A stretch of DNA of 34,096 bases. Source: a virus. The notes below the pieces were generated by a model that saw only the letters and a program-made list of their open reading frames with translations, did not search any database and was not told where the DNA came from. Location of the stretch: positions 1-34,096 of the IMG/VR virus record IMGVR_UViG_3300025781_000032; one strand, given 5' to 3'. Shown here one piece after another: positions 5,332-14,423 of this stretch. Position 1 is the stretch's first letter. The number at the start of each line of letters is the position of its first letter. Both the position numbers and the translations under genes were made by a program.

Positions 5332-5874
5332 ATGGATATCAGACAAACTCTCGACCTCTTAGAAGCCAAAAACTCCCACAAACTCGAGCAAATCAAACTG
5401 CCCTACAGTCACTCGGCACTGTCACCGGTCATGAGCAAGGCCGAGATTGATTTTCACTACGGCAAGCTCTACAAGGGCTACGTGGATCGATTCAACCGGG
5501 GCGAGGGTGATCGAAACTTCAACGAAGCCGGTGCTTACTTGCACAGTATCTGGTTTAGTCAATTCAAGTCTCCGGGCGTGAGTAGACCGCACGGTCCCAT
5601 CCTGGACATAATCAACAGACACAGCACCAATTTTGCCAAGTTCAAGGAAAACTTCAAAACCGAAGCACTCAAGGTACAGGGTTCGGGTTGGATTTATCTA
5701 AGCAAAAGTGGTGTGATTAAGACCATTAAAAATCACAAGAAAGTACCAGATATAGCACTATTGGTAGACATGTGGGAACACGCCTACCAAATTGACTATC
5801 ATTCAGACAAGAAAAAATACCTAGACAACATCTGGCGTATCATAAACTGGGATGCCATCAACCACAGACTCTAA
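5332..5874 (+). CDS. sod: Fe/Mn-family superoxide dismutase
   Basis: 180 residues that convert superoxide to H2O2 and O2. Metal ligands can all be placed: His42 (IDFHYGKLYKGY), His71 (AGAYLHSIWF), Asp146 and His150 (VDMWEHAYQIDY). The gateway Tyr50 is present, as are GSGWIYL and the C-terminal IINWDAINHR. The second-shell position four before His71 is Gly, and the position normally held by the Mn-type Gln appears to be His135 (KNHKK), as in mycobacterial and archaeal enzymes; metal preference is therefore uncertain. A 20-residue N-terminal extension MDIRQTLDLLEAKNSHKLEQ has no signal-peptide character. The fibre gene follows 41 bases later, which raises the possibility that the protein is made late or packaged. 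Confidence 0.9.
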   Translation: MDIRQTLDLLEAKNSHKLEQIKLPYSHSALSPVMSKAEIDFHYGKLYKGYVDRFNRGEGDRNFNEAGAYLHSIWFSQFKSPGVSRPHGPILDIINRHSTNFAKFKENFKTEALKVQGSGWIYLSKSGVIKTIKNHKKVPDIALLVDMWEHAYQIDYHSDKKKYLDNIWRIINWDAINHRL

Positions 5875-5886
5875 TCCATTATATGC

Positions 5887-5894
5887 GATAAATA
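5887..5894 (+). promoter_or_regulatory. Late-type promoter of the fibre block
   Basis: GATAAATA, seven of eight matches to the T4 late consensus. The predicted start at 5900 leaves a 16-base leader with AAGGA (5903-5907) before the ATG at 5916. It lies in the loop of an imperfect ATATGCG/CGTATAT inverted repeat. Confidence 0.6.
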
Positions 5895-5915
5895 ACGTAT
5901 ATAAGGACGTGAGCT

Positions 5916-8900
5916 ATGACTTTTTGGAACCCTAACCAACCCACAGTAAACTACAGTACTCCTGACGATGGTCTAGGCGATAGCATTCGAGATTCGTTTA
6001 TAAAAGTAGACAATTACCTTGGTAATATCTCTTTACAATTAGGCAATCCCTATCAAGACTGGAACAATGCCAACGTGCAATTCCAGACAAATTTAAATTA
6101 CACCAATGTAGCAAACCTGTTTGTTGCCAACGCAACAGGTAATACTGCCAGTTTTGTCGGTAACATCACTTCGGGCACTTATGTAAATGCCGGCAATGTT
6201 ACCACTACCGGCAACTTGATCAGTGGCGGTACCACTTATTTGTTGGGCGCTACCACAATATCTGGCGACATTGTGCCAAGTGCGTCTGCACAGTACAATT
6301 TAGGTAGCTCACTAAATCCGTTTAAAACCCTTTACGTTCAAACCACAGTTTCAACTTCGCAACTGTCACAGACTACCAGTGCTGGTTTGCTACAGGTTCA
6401 CGAAGGTGCTCCGCCCACTGACCAGCAGGACGTGGGTGTTTTTGGTAATATTGCGCCCAAGTTCTTGACCAATACCTATGCGTTCTTTGGTCACCAATAC
6501 GCTACCGATAACTTTGTTTACAAGATAACCAACACTGATACTGCCAAGAGCGGCAACAGTGTGGTGTACGATGGTGTGTACGGTAACGTGCAATTTGGTA
6601 GCCAATTTCTCAGCAATGCCACACTGTCAACCAGTACCTCAACTGGTGCACTCATTGTCAAGGGCGGAACCGGCATTGGCGGCAATCTTAATGTAGGTGG
6701 CAATGCCGTAGTGGGCAACAACATGTACATAGCCGGTAGCTATGCTTCCATTGGCGGCTATCAGGTGCTGACCACCAACACTCCGGGACTGCAACAGTAT
6801 TCGGGCTCGGCTATCACACAACTGGTCATAACCGGGGCCAATCCAGCAACTGCACTTGACACTGGAAGTTTGATTCTTGATCCCGGTGGAGCCAGTATTC
6901 GTGGCGACCTGGTACTGGGCGGAAACGTAACTGGTATTCCGGGCTCGTATGTACAATATTATCTTGGTGCCAATGGATATGCCAGTTTTGGTAACGGCGC
7001 AACTACCATTAATTCAGCTGGTACTATTACTGCACCAGCTTTTGTGGGCACACTGTATGGTACCCTGAGCACTTCGGCATCAGCACAACCCAACATCACT
7101 TCAGTGGGCACACTGGGCAGTTTACAGGTGGGTACTTCGATTGCGGGCGCTTCATTGCTACTGTCAGGTTCGGGCGTGTCTGGAACTCCACTAACAGTAT
7201 TGAGTGGTGGCGCTAATATCACTGGCGCAGTCACAGTGACTGGAACAATTGCATCCAGCGGCAATATCACTGCTCCTTGGTTTGTGGGCAACACGTCTGG
7301 CACCTACGGAGTTGTTAACACTCTCTATGCTGGCACTGTGTTGTCATCGGGATCTGCAACTGTTCAAGGCAATCTAAATGCCAGCGCAAACTTGATTGTG
7401 AGCGGTAACGCCTACGCCAACACAAACTTGATAGTGACCACAAACAGTTACATAGGCGGCACATTGTCTGTGACCGGTAACACTTATACTGCCAATTTAA
7501 ACACCACTGGTACAGCACAAATCAACAACTTGGTGGTCACCAATCTTGAATCGGTTGGTGCTGCACTTACAACTCCCACACTAAATGCCACAACAGTCAA
7601 TGTGGGTACTGTGAATGCCACAAACTTATTTGCCCCTACTGTGGGCAACGTCAACAGTTCATCAAGTCTTTACGGTGTATTGCAAACTGCTACCCAGGCC
7701 AATTTGACAACTGCTCTAAACTTGACTTCGGTTGGTACTATCACTGCTGGTACCTGGCGTGGTAGTGTAGTAGCGACCACATACGGCGGAACTGGTGTGG
7801 CTGGGACTCTAACCGGTATTGGTTACATGAACGGTGCCAGTGCATTTACTGTGGCAACAGCCAGTCAAATATCAACAGCACTCAGTGCAGCAAGCCCAAA
7901 CACGCAGGCACCTACTTTGCTGGGCACAAACTTCAGTGGCACTGCTGGTAGTTTGAACATCGGTGGCTATGCACAATATATTGGAAACAGCAGTGGCTAC
8001 TATGCCCCACAAACACCAGGTACGGCTCCAAATAGCGCACAGGTGCTGGTGTCAAACAACAGCGGATATGCCTATTTATATTACATTAACAGTAGTTCTC
8101 CCAACGCTGAAAATCCAAATGTGAGCCAGGTCATAGTCACCAATGGTTACGACGGCTTCTATCGTAAATCTAGCTTGGCGCAGTTTACCGGACAACTAAC
8201 AGGAACTGCCAGCAGTTTAGTTGCTGGTTTAGCCAATGGTCTAAAAGTCGGGCAGGGTTTATACCCCAATAGAACCGACAGTGCTTGGTATCAAATATGT
8301 TGGAACAATGCTAATCAAAACGATAGCAATATATACAGTTCGGCTGCTGTCTTGCTAAATTCAAACGGGTATGGTGCAATTGGATTCAACGGCAGCAGTT
8401 GGTATATTCAAGGAAATAACACTTATGGTCTTTACAGCAACACCGGATTCAATGCCAATGGTGGGTTGTGGGACAGTGGCAATCGAGTTATTACCACCAA
8501 CAACATTGGAAGTCAAAGTGTAAATTATGCAACTACTGCTGGCTCAGCTGGTTATTTAAACAACACCAACATAGCTTACACCAATGGCAGTGACGGTTGG
8601 TTTAGAAGTCCTGGCAACGCTGGCTGGTATAATTCAAGTTATGCTGGCGGAGTTTTCATGCAAGACTCATCATGGGTAAGAACCTATCCCACCAGTGGAA
8701 CCGGAGTTGGTTTTTACGTGGGCGGATCAAATGGTATTGCAGCTGCTTATAACGTGATTGCCTACTACTCAGATGAACGATTAAAGACCAAGGTAGGCAA
8801 AATAGAAAATGCACTGGACAAAGTCAAGAGTCTGAGCGGTTTCTACTATGTGGAAAACGACTTGGCCAAGAGTCTTGGTTACGACAACAAAAAACAACAG

Positions 8901-9119
8901 GTGGCCTTGAGTGCACAAGCGGTACAAAGTGTTATGCCTGAAGCAGTGAGCCTGGCACCATTTGACATGACCACAGACGAGGCAACTGGTGAAATAGTTT
9001 CTAAGTCTGGTGAAAACTATTTGACCGTGCAGTACGAGCGCTTGGTTCCACTATTGGTAGAGGCCATAAACGAACTGGGTAATCAGTTGGCAGACATTAA
9101 AAAACATTTGGGGATATAA
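5916..9119 (+). CDS. Large tail fibre/spike protein with peptidase S74 autochaperone
   Basis: 1067 residues. The N-terminus (NPNQPTVNYSTPDDGLGDS..., DSFIKVDNYLGNI) looks like a virion-attachment module. The long middle is repetitive, rich in Gly, Asn, Thr and Ser, with fibre phrases such as LTSVGTITAGTWRG and YGGTG, typical of trimeric beta-structured shafts. The last ~115 residues are an S74 intramolecular chaperone: it starts YYSDERLKTK with Ser952 and Lys957, the Ser-x4-Lys pair known from endosialidase chaperones, and continues KVKSLSGFYY and LSAQAVQSVMPEAV to a C-terminal helix. Known mechanism: the domain drives trimerisation and cuts itself off before the Ser. It probably helps form the receptor-binding apparatus. 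It follows a late-type promoter. Confidence 0.92.
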   Translation: MTFWNPNQPTVNYSTPDDGLGDSIRDSFIKVDNYLGNISLQLGNPYQDWNNANVQFQTNLNYTNVANLFVANATGNTASFVGNITSGTYVNAGNVTTTGNLISGGTTYLLGATTISGDIVPSASAQYNLGSSLNPFKTLYVQTTVSTSQLSQTTSAGLLQVHEGAPPTDQQDVGVFGNIAPKFLTNTYAFFGHQYATDNFVYKITNTDTAKSGNSVVYDGVYGNVQFGSQFLSNATLSTSTSTGALIVKGGTGIGGNLNVGGNAVVGNNMYIAGSYASIGGYQVLTTNTPGLQQYSGSAITQLVITGANPATALDTGSLILDPGGASIRGDLVLGGNVTGIPGSYVQYYLGANGYASFGNGATTINSAGTITAPAFVGTLYGTLSTSASAQPNITSVGTLGSLQVGTSIAGASLLLSGSGVSGTPLTVLSGGANITGAVTVTGTIASSGNITAPWFVGNTSGTYGVVNTLYAGTVLSSGSATVQGNLNASANLIVSGNAYANTNLIVTTNSYIGGTLSVTGNTYTANLNTTGTAQINNLVVTNLESVGAALTTPTLNATTVNVGTVNATNLFAPTVGNVNSSSSLYGVLQTATQANLTTALNLTSVGTITAGTWRGSVVATTYGGTGVAGTLTGIGYMNGASAFTVATASQISTALSAASPNTQAPTLLGTNFSGTAGSLNIGGYAQYIGNSSGYYAPQTPGTAPNSAQVLVSNNSGYAYLYYINSSSPNAENPNVSQVIVTNGYDGFYRKSSLAQFTGQLTGTASSLVAGLANGLKVGQGLYPNRTDSAWYQICWNNANQNDSNIYSSAAVLLNSNGYGAIGFNGSSWYIQGNNTYGLYSNTGFNANGGLWDSGNRVITTNNIGSQSVNYATTAGSAGYLNNTNIAYTNGSDGWFRSPGNAGWYNSSYAGGVFMQDSSWVRTYPTSGTGVGFYVGGSNGIAAAYNVIAYYSDERLKTKVGKIENALDKVKSLSGFYYVENDLAKSLGYDNKKQQVALSAQAVQSVMPEAVSLAPFDMTTDEATGEIVSKSGENYLTVQYERLVPLLVEAINELGNQLADIKKHLGI

Positions 9120-9122
9120 CTC

Positions 9123-10097
9123 ATGACCATGGTAAACTCTGGTGGTATAGGCTTGGCTCATGACACAACTGGCGCCTACAGTGACACCAGTGGCTCAAAC
9201 AGTGTTTCAGTTGAACATGAATTAAACGCAACCGGTGCTGGATACAATTCTGCCAGCACCGCCCAGATTAGTTTAAATGATACAGCAGTAAGACAAATGA
9301 CCGGATTGTCAGGACAGATCAGTCTCAATGATTGCTATGGCAAAAACTGGAGCCAGGTGTTTAATATTCCAAGTTATTACAGTTACACTAATTTTGATTT
9401 TAGAAGCTATCTTGTCAATCAAGGCTGGGATCAAAACCGTCCAGTGACTTTGGTCAACAATGGCACAATCGGATCCACATCAACTGGCAGTTATGCAATG
9501 ATCATTACGGGTAGCTTCCCCCACGGTGCCACATTTATCAATTACGGTTATGTGGTGGGTGCTGGCGGTGCTGGTGGCAGCAGCGAATGGCTCATTGCCA
9601 AGGGCTATAGTCAGTTCTCGGCAACAGGTGGCAATGGAGGTCCGGCTCTTTATGTTTCTACCGGGGTTACTATATACAATTATGGAGTAATTGGTGGTGG
9701 AGGCGGAGGCGGAGGCAGCGCCGTTATTAATGATTTTGGATATTGGCAATTGGCCGAGTCAGTGGGTGGTGGCGGAGCCGGCTATTATGGCGGCGATCGT
9801 GGTCATAATTTTTATGAATATCCAGGTGGGTATTACAGTTATAGTGTAACATACTACACCCCCAATTCCAGTGCAGGAAGTACTAACAGTGCTGGTAGTA
9901 CCGAGACCGGGGTTATTGCCTATGGTTACGGCACTTGTTATGGCGCCAATGCCGGTTATCTTGGTTACGGTGGTGGTGATGGTTACGGCACTGGTCGCGG
10001 TAGCGGATACAAAGGTGGTGCTGCTGGTATATCTGTATATGGTAGTGGCAATGTGTCATGGGGCTACAGCGGATCTATATTTGGCGGACTGAGCTAA
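9123..10097 (+). CDS. Glycine-rich phage adhesin/fibre-tip protein
   Basis: 324 residues, 3 bases after the fibre gene. The first ~80 residues contain ISLNDTAVRQMTGLSGQISLNDCYGK, a repeat common in phage tail-tip proteins. The middle has alternating strand and Asn/Gly turns (FINYGYVVGAGGAGG). From about residue 190 the chain is Gly/Tyr-rich with a run of eight Gly and many GYG, GGG and GAG blocks. This resembles gp38-type adhesins of T-even phages, whose glycine-rich motifs form a polyglycine-II sandwich with variable loops contacting outer-membrane receptors. Position after the long fibre gene matches that of gene 38. Start could be 9123 or the ATG at 9129. Confidence 0.7.
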   Translation: MTMVNSGGIGLAHDTTGAYSDTSGSNSVSVEHELNATGAGYNSASTAQISLNDTAVRQMTGLSGQISLNDCYGKNWSQVFNIPSYYSYTNFDFRSYLVNQGWDQNRPVTLVNNGTIGSTSTGSYAMIITGSFPHGATFINYGYVVGAGGAGGSSEWLIAKGYSQFSATGGNGGPALYVSTGVTIYNYGVIGGGGGGGGSAVINDFGYWQLAESVGGGGAGYYGGDRGHNFYEYPGGYYSYSVTYYTPNSSAGSTNSAGSTETGVIAYGYGTCYGANAGYLGYGGGDGYGTGRGSGYKGGAAGISVYGSGNVSWGYSGSIFGGLS

Positions 10098-10102
10098 TAA
10101 TT

Positions 10103-13100
10103 ATGTCAACTTTAACTTGGACCACTCCACAAACCAATATTGCAAACTTTGCAAAAACCACCAACGCCACAGTTAGTGTAGCAGTTTCGGCAGTAGACAG
10201 TAATCCTGGCTCTACACTGACTTACTCTATTGTGTCAAACAATCCTAATAGCATAAGTGGTAATCTGCCCATAGGATTCTCAATAGACAGTGCCACTGGT
10301 GTCATATCCGGAAACCCCAGTCTGGCTTTTAGTCAAAGTACCTATTTTACCTATGAGTTTGAAGTGCAAGTTTCAAACGGTACTGACAAACTGTTTGGAG
10401 TTTTCAGTATCACAATCATAAATCAACCCGAACTGGTTTGGGAAACGGCTCCAGGTACCATTGCCAATCTCGGTGTTAACTTGCCGGCCAATCTGCAGAT
10501 ATCAGCCACTGATCTTGCCAACGATGGTGCCCAAATTACCTACAGTTTAATCAGTGGCAGTTTGCCCACTGGCATGACATTAACCACAGTAAACACCGGC
10601 ACAGATCTACTACCAGTCTGGACTGGCATAATCTCAGGTACTCCTGTACTGGATAATACAGCAGCCTACATCACTACACAAACTTATAATTTTGTAATAC
10701 GTGCAAGGGCCAGTGACGGTGCCACTGTTAATGATGCCAGCTACAATATTATTGTCACCAATACTATCAATAGCGATTTCAGCTGGATCACACAGGCTGG
10801 CAATTTGGGCACTATTCCAATTGGCAATTTTTATCAGCTTGAACTCAAGACACAATCAAGCACCAACGCCAATGTTACTTACAGTCTTATATCAGGCGAA
10901 CTGCCCTTGGGTATGCAAATTTTGCCCAACGGATACATACAGGGTGTGCCCAGTCTAGCCTATCCCATTGCAGTTAACAGCAGTGACACATTTAAATTCA
11001 CTGTACGTGCCAGTGACACACACGGACATGTGCGCGATCAAGCATTCAGTTTGATTGTGACCAATTATTTTGCACCCATTATTGAGCCTAGCGTGATTCA
11101 CTTGGGCACAGTGTTTGATGGCAGCTACTATCAACAAGAAATATCAGTGGTTGAACTCAGTCCCAATGTGGCCATACAGTGGAGCAACGTTGGTTTGTTA
11201 CCACCAGGACTGGCCATCAACAACATCAATGGTGCCACCTATATCAGTGGATATGTACAACCAGTATATCAGGACAATGGTGAAAACACTGCCGGTTACG
11301 ACTTCGAAAAAATAACCAGCGGTGTCATAACCTATGAACAACCGTATGATGCCAAACCCTACGACTACGGTAACCTTGCCAGTCGTACCTTGAGCTACAC
11401 TTTTTCTGTACAGGCCTATGATGGCGCCAACTATGATGTACAAACCTATGTGCTAGAAGTAGTGAGTCGTCAAGACTTCACTGCCGACAATGCCAATTTA
11501 ACAGCTGACGTTACCAGTCTAACTGTGGATTCAGGTGCCACATACTATCCGGTCATACTGAATGCCAATGTGAGCACACTGCCCACTGCTAGAGCCAACA
11601 CCGAATACTCGTATCAATTTGTGGGTTACGACTATCAAGGGTTACCAATCACGTATCTGCTGGCCAATACTGTAGGCACGTTTGATGCCAATGTGAACAC
11701 AATTGATATTGGTTTTGATAGCTTGCCATTCGACAGTTACGATCCAAATAGTTCACATACAACTTCATTGCCAGGAACCCTACAACTTGATTCTGCCACT
11801 GGTTGGTTGTACGGCAACATACAGTCTCAATCGGCTGCATACCAAACATATCAAATTGGTATCAACTTACAGAAGACCTACAACGGAAATGTCTATACCA
11901 GTGACCCGGCATATTTTACATTACCGGTGCTGGGCAGTGTTACCAATACCATAACATGGAATTCGCCTGCCAACTTGGGATCGGTTGACAATGGATCTGT
12001 TAGCGAACTCACAATATCAGCCACATCCACTACTGGTGTGCCAGTGATATATCGATTGGTCGATCAAAAAAATGTACCAATTCGTTTGCCACAGGGTCTG
12101 ATACTGTTGCCCACTGGTGAAGTGAGCGGACGTGTCAGCTTTGAAGCCTTCAGTATTGATGCCTATCAAACCACGTTTGACAGTGGTGAATTGTCAATTG
12201 ACAAAAATTACACATTCACTGTCGAAGCTATTACTGATGATTTTACCTTGTTCAGTGATGGCACATACAACGTCCCGCCCAGTGCCACTGCAACAAAAGA
12301 ATTTACCATAAGTCTCAATGTTATCAACACCGAGCCCTATGAAAATTTGTATTTGCATGCCATGCCCGATTTGGATCAAAGACAAATATTCAACAACCTT
12401 GTGGCAAGACAAGATATATTTGTGCCTGATTTGATCTACCGCCGTGAGGATCCTTGGTTTGGTGTTGCCACTGACATGACCATGTTGTTTGCCAGTGGTC
12501 TCAAGGCCAGCGACATTTCGTCTTATATTGCGGCCATAAAGAAAAATCACTACATAAAAACTTATCAATTTGGTGATGTAAAAACTGCTGTGGTGTTAGA
12601 CAACAACTATAACGTCAAATACGAAGTGGTTTATTTAGAAGTTATTGATCCTGATCTAGACTCTGCAGGTCAAGGCCCATCCGAAGTTTTAAATTTGAGC
12701 GGCACTATTGCCAATCCCTACATAGATGCCAACGGAAATCAATATACCACAGTATATCCTGACTCTAGTAGTAATATGCTGGAACGTGTGGTTGCTGGTG
12801 TGGGCTATTATGATCAAAGCACCTTGCCTGAATGGATGACCAGCAATCAACTGGGCTCAACCACAGGATCATTCAATGTTCCCTTGGGCTACACACGAGC
12901 AGTGGTGTTGGCCTACACCAAACCCAATGCTAGCAACTTGATTGCTTACCGACTGAAAAACTCGGGTGTGAATCTAGACGAGATCAACTTCTCGGTTGAT
13001 CGTTATCTACTGGATGACTACTATACCAAGAACTACAATATTGCCAACAACACTTATTATTCTGGTAGAGAAACCACGTTTGATGCCAGCCCCAATAAAA

Positions 13101-13747
13101 ACATTGGAGCCATTGTGAGCACAGTGGAGTATGCAGCTTCGGTGCAGTTTGATCAAATCAACGGCAGACCAGTTGACTATATCATCTCAAATGGCGGTAT
13201 TGACGGCATAGTCACTTTCCAAGATGGCGATAAATTGATATTTGCTAAACAAGAACGTTTCATTAATTCTGATCCCTATGATGGCTGGATCTACTACTAT
13301 GATGAGTGGATTGGTACCAACCTTAGCACCCCTAACGTGATTGGCGGTTACGACAGCGAGAGTTACGATCGCTATTCAGTGGTTCCCGGTTATTTGGAAA
13401 AAATACAAGGCACTGCCCAAGTAAATCAACGCGGCGGTATCTGGCAAATCAACATCAGAAGCGGTATTGTTTACCTGTCATTTGTGCAGGAAATTTTGCC
13501 CTATGATCGTGTGCGTGTGAGTTTTGGTCGCGGTTACGGCGGTACTGTGTTGTACTACAACAACCGACGAGTTGCTGGACAGAATGTGCCCGAATACTCG
13601 TTGTTCAATCAAAGCCAGTTCTCTATTGCAGGGCCAACCACTTTTAACGCAGGAACCACTAAGTTTTTCAGTGGGCGTGATAGATATTATACCCCGAATA
13701 GTCAAGATAAATATGTTAAATTCCCACAATTTGGAGTATTCGTTTAA
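10103..13747 (+). CDS. Large Ig-like (He_PIG/cadherin-type) repeat virion protein
   Basis: 1214 residues. At least six copies of a putative-Ig repeat can be seen by the pattern YSLISG.LP.GM.L...G.I.G.P, beginning near residues 39, 145, 257, 357, 514 and 647. These domains are known from phage tail and capsid-decoration proteins and bacterial surface proteins, where they mediate weak binding to carbohydrate. The C-terminal ~460 residues lack the repeat and are Tyr/Asp-rich (FGRGYGGTVLYYNNRR near the end); they may be a distinct attachment or enzymatic domain that I cannot name. Start at 10103 rather than an upstream in-frame ATG inside the previous gene. It shares a TAATG overlap with the next gene. 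Confidence 0.8.
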   Translation: MSTLTWTTPQTNIANFAKTTNATVSVAVSAVDSNPGSTLTYSIVSNNPNSISGNLPIGFSIDSATGVISGNPSLAFSQSTYFTYEFEVQVSNGTDKLFGVFSITIINQPELVWETAPGTIANLGVNLPANLQISATDLANDGAQITYSLISGSLPTGMTLTTVNTGTDLLPVWTGIISGTPVLDNTAAYITTQTYNFVIRARASDGATVNDASYNIIVTNTINSDFSWITQAGNLGTIPIGNFYQLELKTQSSTNANVTYSLISGELPLGMQILPNGYIQGVPSLAYPIAVNSSDTFKFTVRASDTHGHVRDQAFSLIVTNYFAPIIEPSVIHLGTVFDGSYYQQEISVVELSPNVAIQWSNVGLLPPGLAINNINGATYISGYVQPVYQDNGENTAGYDFEKITSGVITYEQPYDAKPYDYGNLASRTLSYTFSVQAYDGANYDVQTYVLEVVSRQDFTADNANLTADVTSLTVDSGATYYPVILNANVSTLPTARANTEYSYQFVGYDYQGLPITYLLANTVGTFDANVNTIDIGFDSLPFDSYDPNSSHTTSLPGTLQLDSATGWLYGNIQSQSAAYQTYQIGINLQKTYNGNVYTSDPAYFTLPVLGSVTNTITWNSPANLGSVDNGSVSELTISATSTTGVPVIYRLVDQKNVPIRLPQGLILLPTGEVSGRVSFEAFSIDAYQTTFDSGELSIDKNYTFTVEAITDDFTLFSDGTYNVPPSATATKEFTISLNVINTEPYENLYLHAMPDLDQRQIFNNLVARQDIFVPDLIYRREDPWFGVATDMTMLFASGLKASDISSYIAAIKKNHYIKTYQFGDVKTAVVLDNNYNVKYEVVYLEVIDPDLDSAGQGPSEVLNLSGTIANPYIDANGNQYTTVYPDSSSNMLERVVAGVGYYDQSTLPEWMTSNQLGSTTGSFNVPLGYTRAVVLAYTKPNASNLIAYRLKNSGVNLDEINFSVDRYLLDDYYTKNYNIANNTYYSGRETTFDASPNKNIGAIVSTVEYAASVQFDQINGRPVDYIISNGGIDGIVTFQDGDKLIFAKQERFINSDPYDGWIYYYDEWIGTNLSTPNVIGGYDSESYDRYSVVPGYLEKIQGTAQVNQRGGIWQINIRSGIVYLSFVQEILPYDRVRVSFGRGYGGTVLYYNNRRVAGQNVPEYSLFNQSQFSIAGPTTFNAGTTKFFSGRDRYYTPNSQDKYVKFPQFGVFV

Positions 13748-14400
13748 TGACATCACTGATAAATCCCAACAATATAGATATAACTTACCCAATTGCCGGG
13801 CAAGATAATGACACTCAGGGCTTCAGAACCAATTATCAAAATATACAAAATAATTTTTCTGTTGCTGCCAGTGAAATATCTGCATTACAAAGTAACCTAG
13901 CCACCCTGCAAACCGGCGTGTACGGTAATGCCAATGCGGCAGCATTTTTAACAACCTACACCGGAAATATCAGTGCCGGCAACTTGTCGGTGACAAATTT
14001 AAGTTACGTAAACAAAGAAATAATTGCTACCACTGAAGTAGTAGGCGCTAGTATAAATGTAGCCAATGTGATAGTGACCAGTATAACATCACCAGTTGGG
14101 TCTAATGGCAATATTATTATTGACCCAGATGGATCTGCTGATGTGGTATTTCCAATACAGACAGAAATTTGGGTCTATAGTACAGCAACCAATGCAATTA
14201 CAGTGGCTGGTGGTATGTCACTAGGAGGAGCTATTACTGCCAATGCTCTGACCGTATCAAGTGCAATTCAATTTGCTAATCTAACTACTTCACAAATAGC
14301 CACCATTAGCCCCAGTAGAGGTATGACAGTATACAATTATAATACCGGAAATATACAGGTATTCAATGGTTCTAAATGGGCCAACATAGTATTGAGTTAA
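13747..14400 (+). CDS. Fibre protein with shared PIAGQDN adaptor, short version (217 aa)
   Basis: 217 residues. The N-terminal ~45 residues (NPNNIDITYPIAGQDNDTQ, FRTNYQNIQNNFSVAASEIS) are nearly the same as those of the next gene, and mark a common attachment module. The rest is Asn/Thr/Ala-rich with a GMSLGGAITANALTVSSAIQF strand pattern and ends YNTGNIQVFNGSKWANIVLS, a common fibre C-terminal cap. No S74 domain. The ATG overlaps the previous stop codon by one base. Probably a short fibre or shaft component. Confidence 0.8.
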   Translation: MTSLINPNNIDITYPIAGQDNDTQGFRTNYQNIQNNFSVAASEISALQSNLATLQTGVYGNANAAAFLTTYTGNISAGNLSVTNLSYVNKEIIATTEVVGASINVANVIVTSITSPVGSNGNIIIDPDGSADVVFPIQTEIWVYSTATNAITVAGGMSLGGAITANALTVSSAIQFANLTTSQIATISPSRGMTVYNYNTGNIQVFNGSKWANIVLS

Positions 14401-14423
14401 ATATATAATAACAGGACAGAACA

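Noticed and set aside
9650-10097. Glycine-rich run as a tandem DNA repeat or collagen domain
   Set aside because: No Gly-x-y periodicity, and the codons vary; it fits a glycine-rich adhesin.
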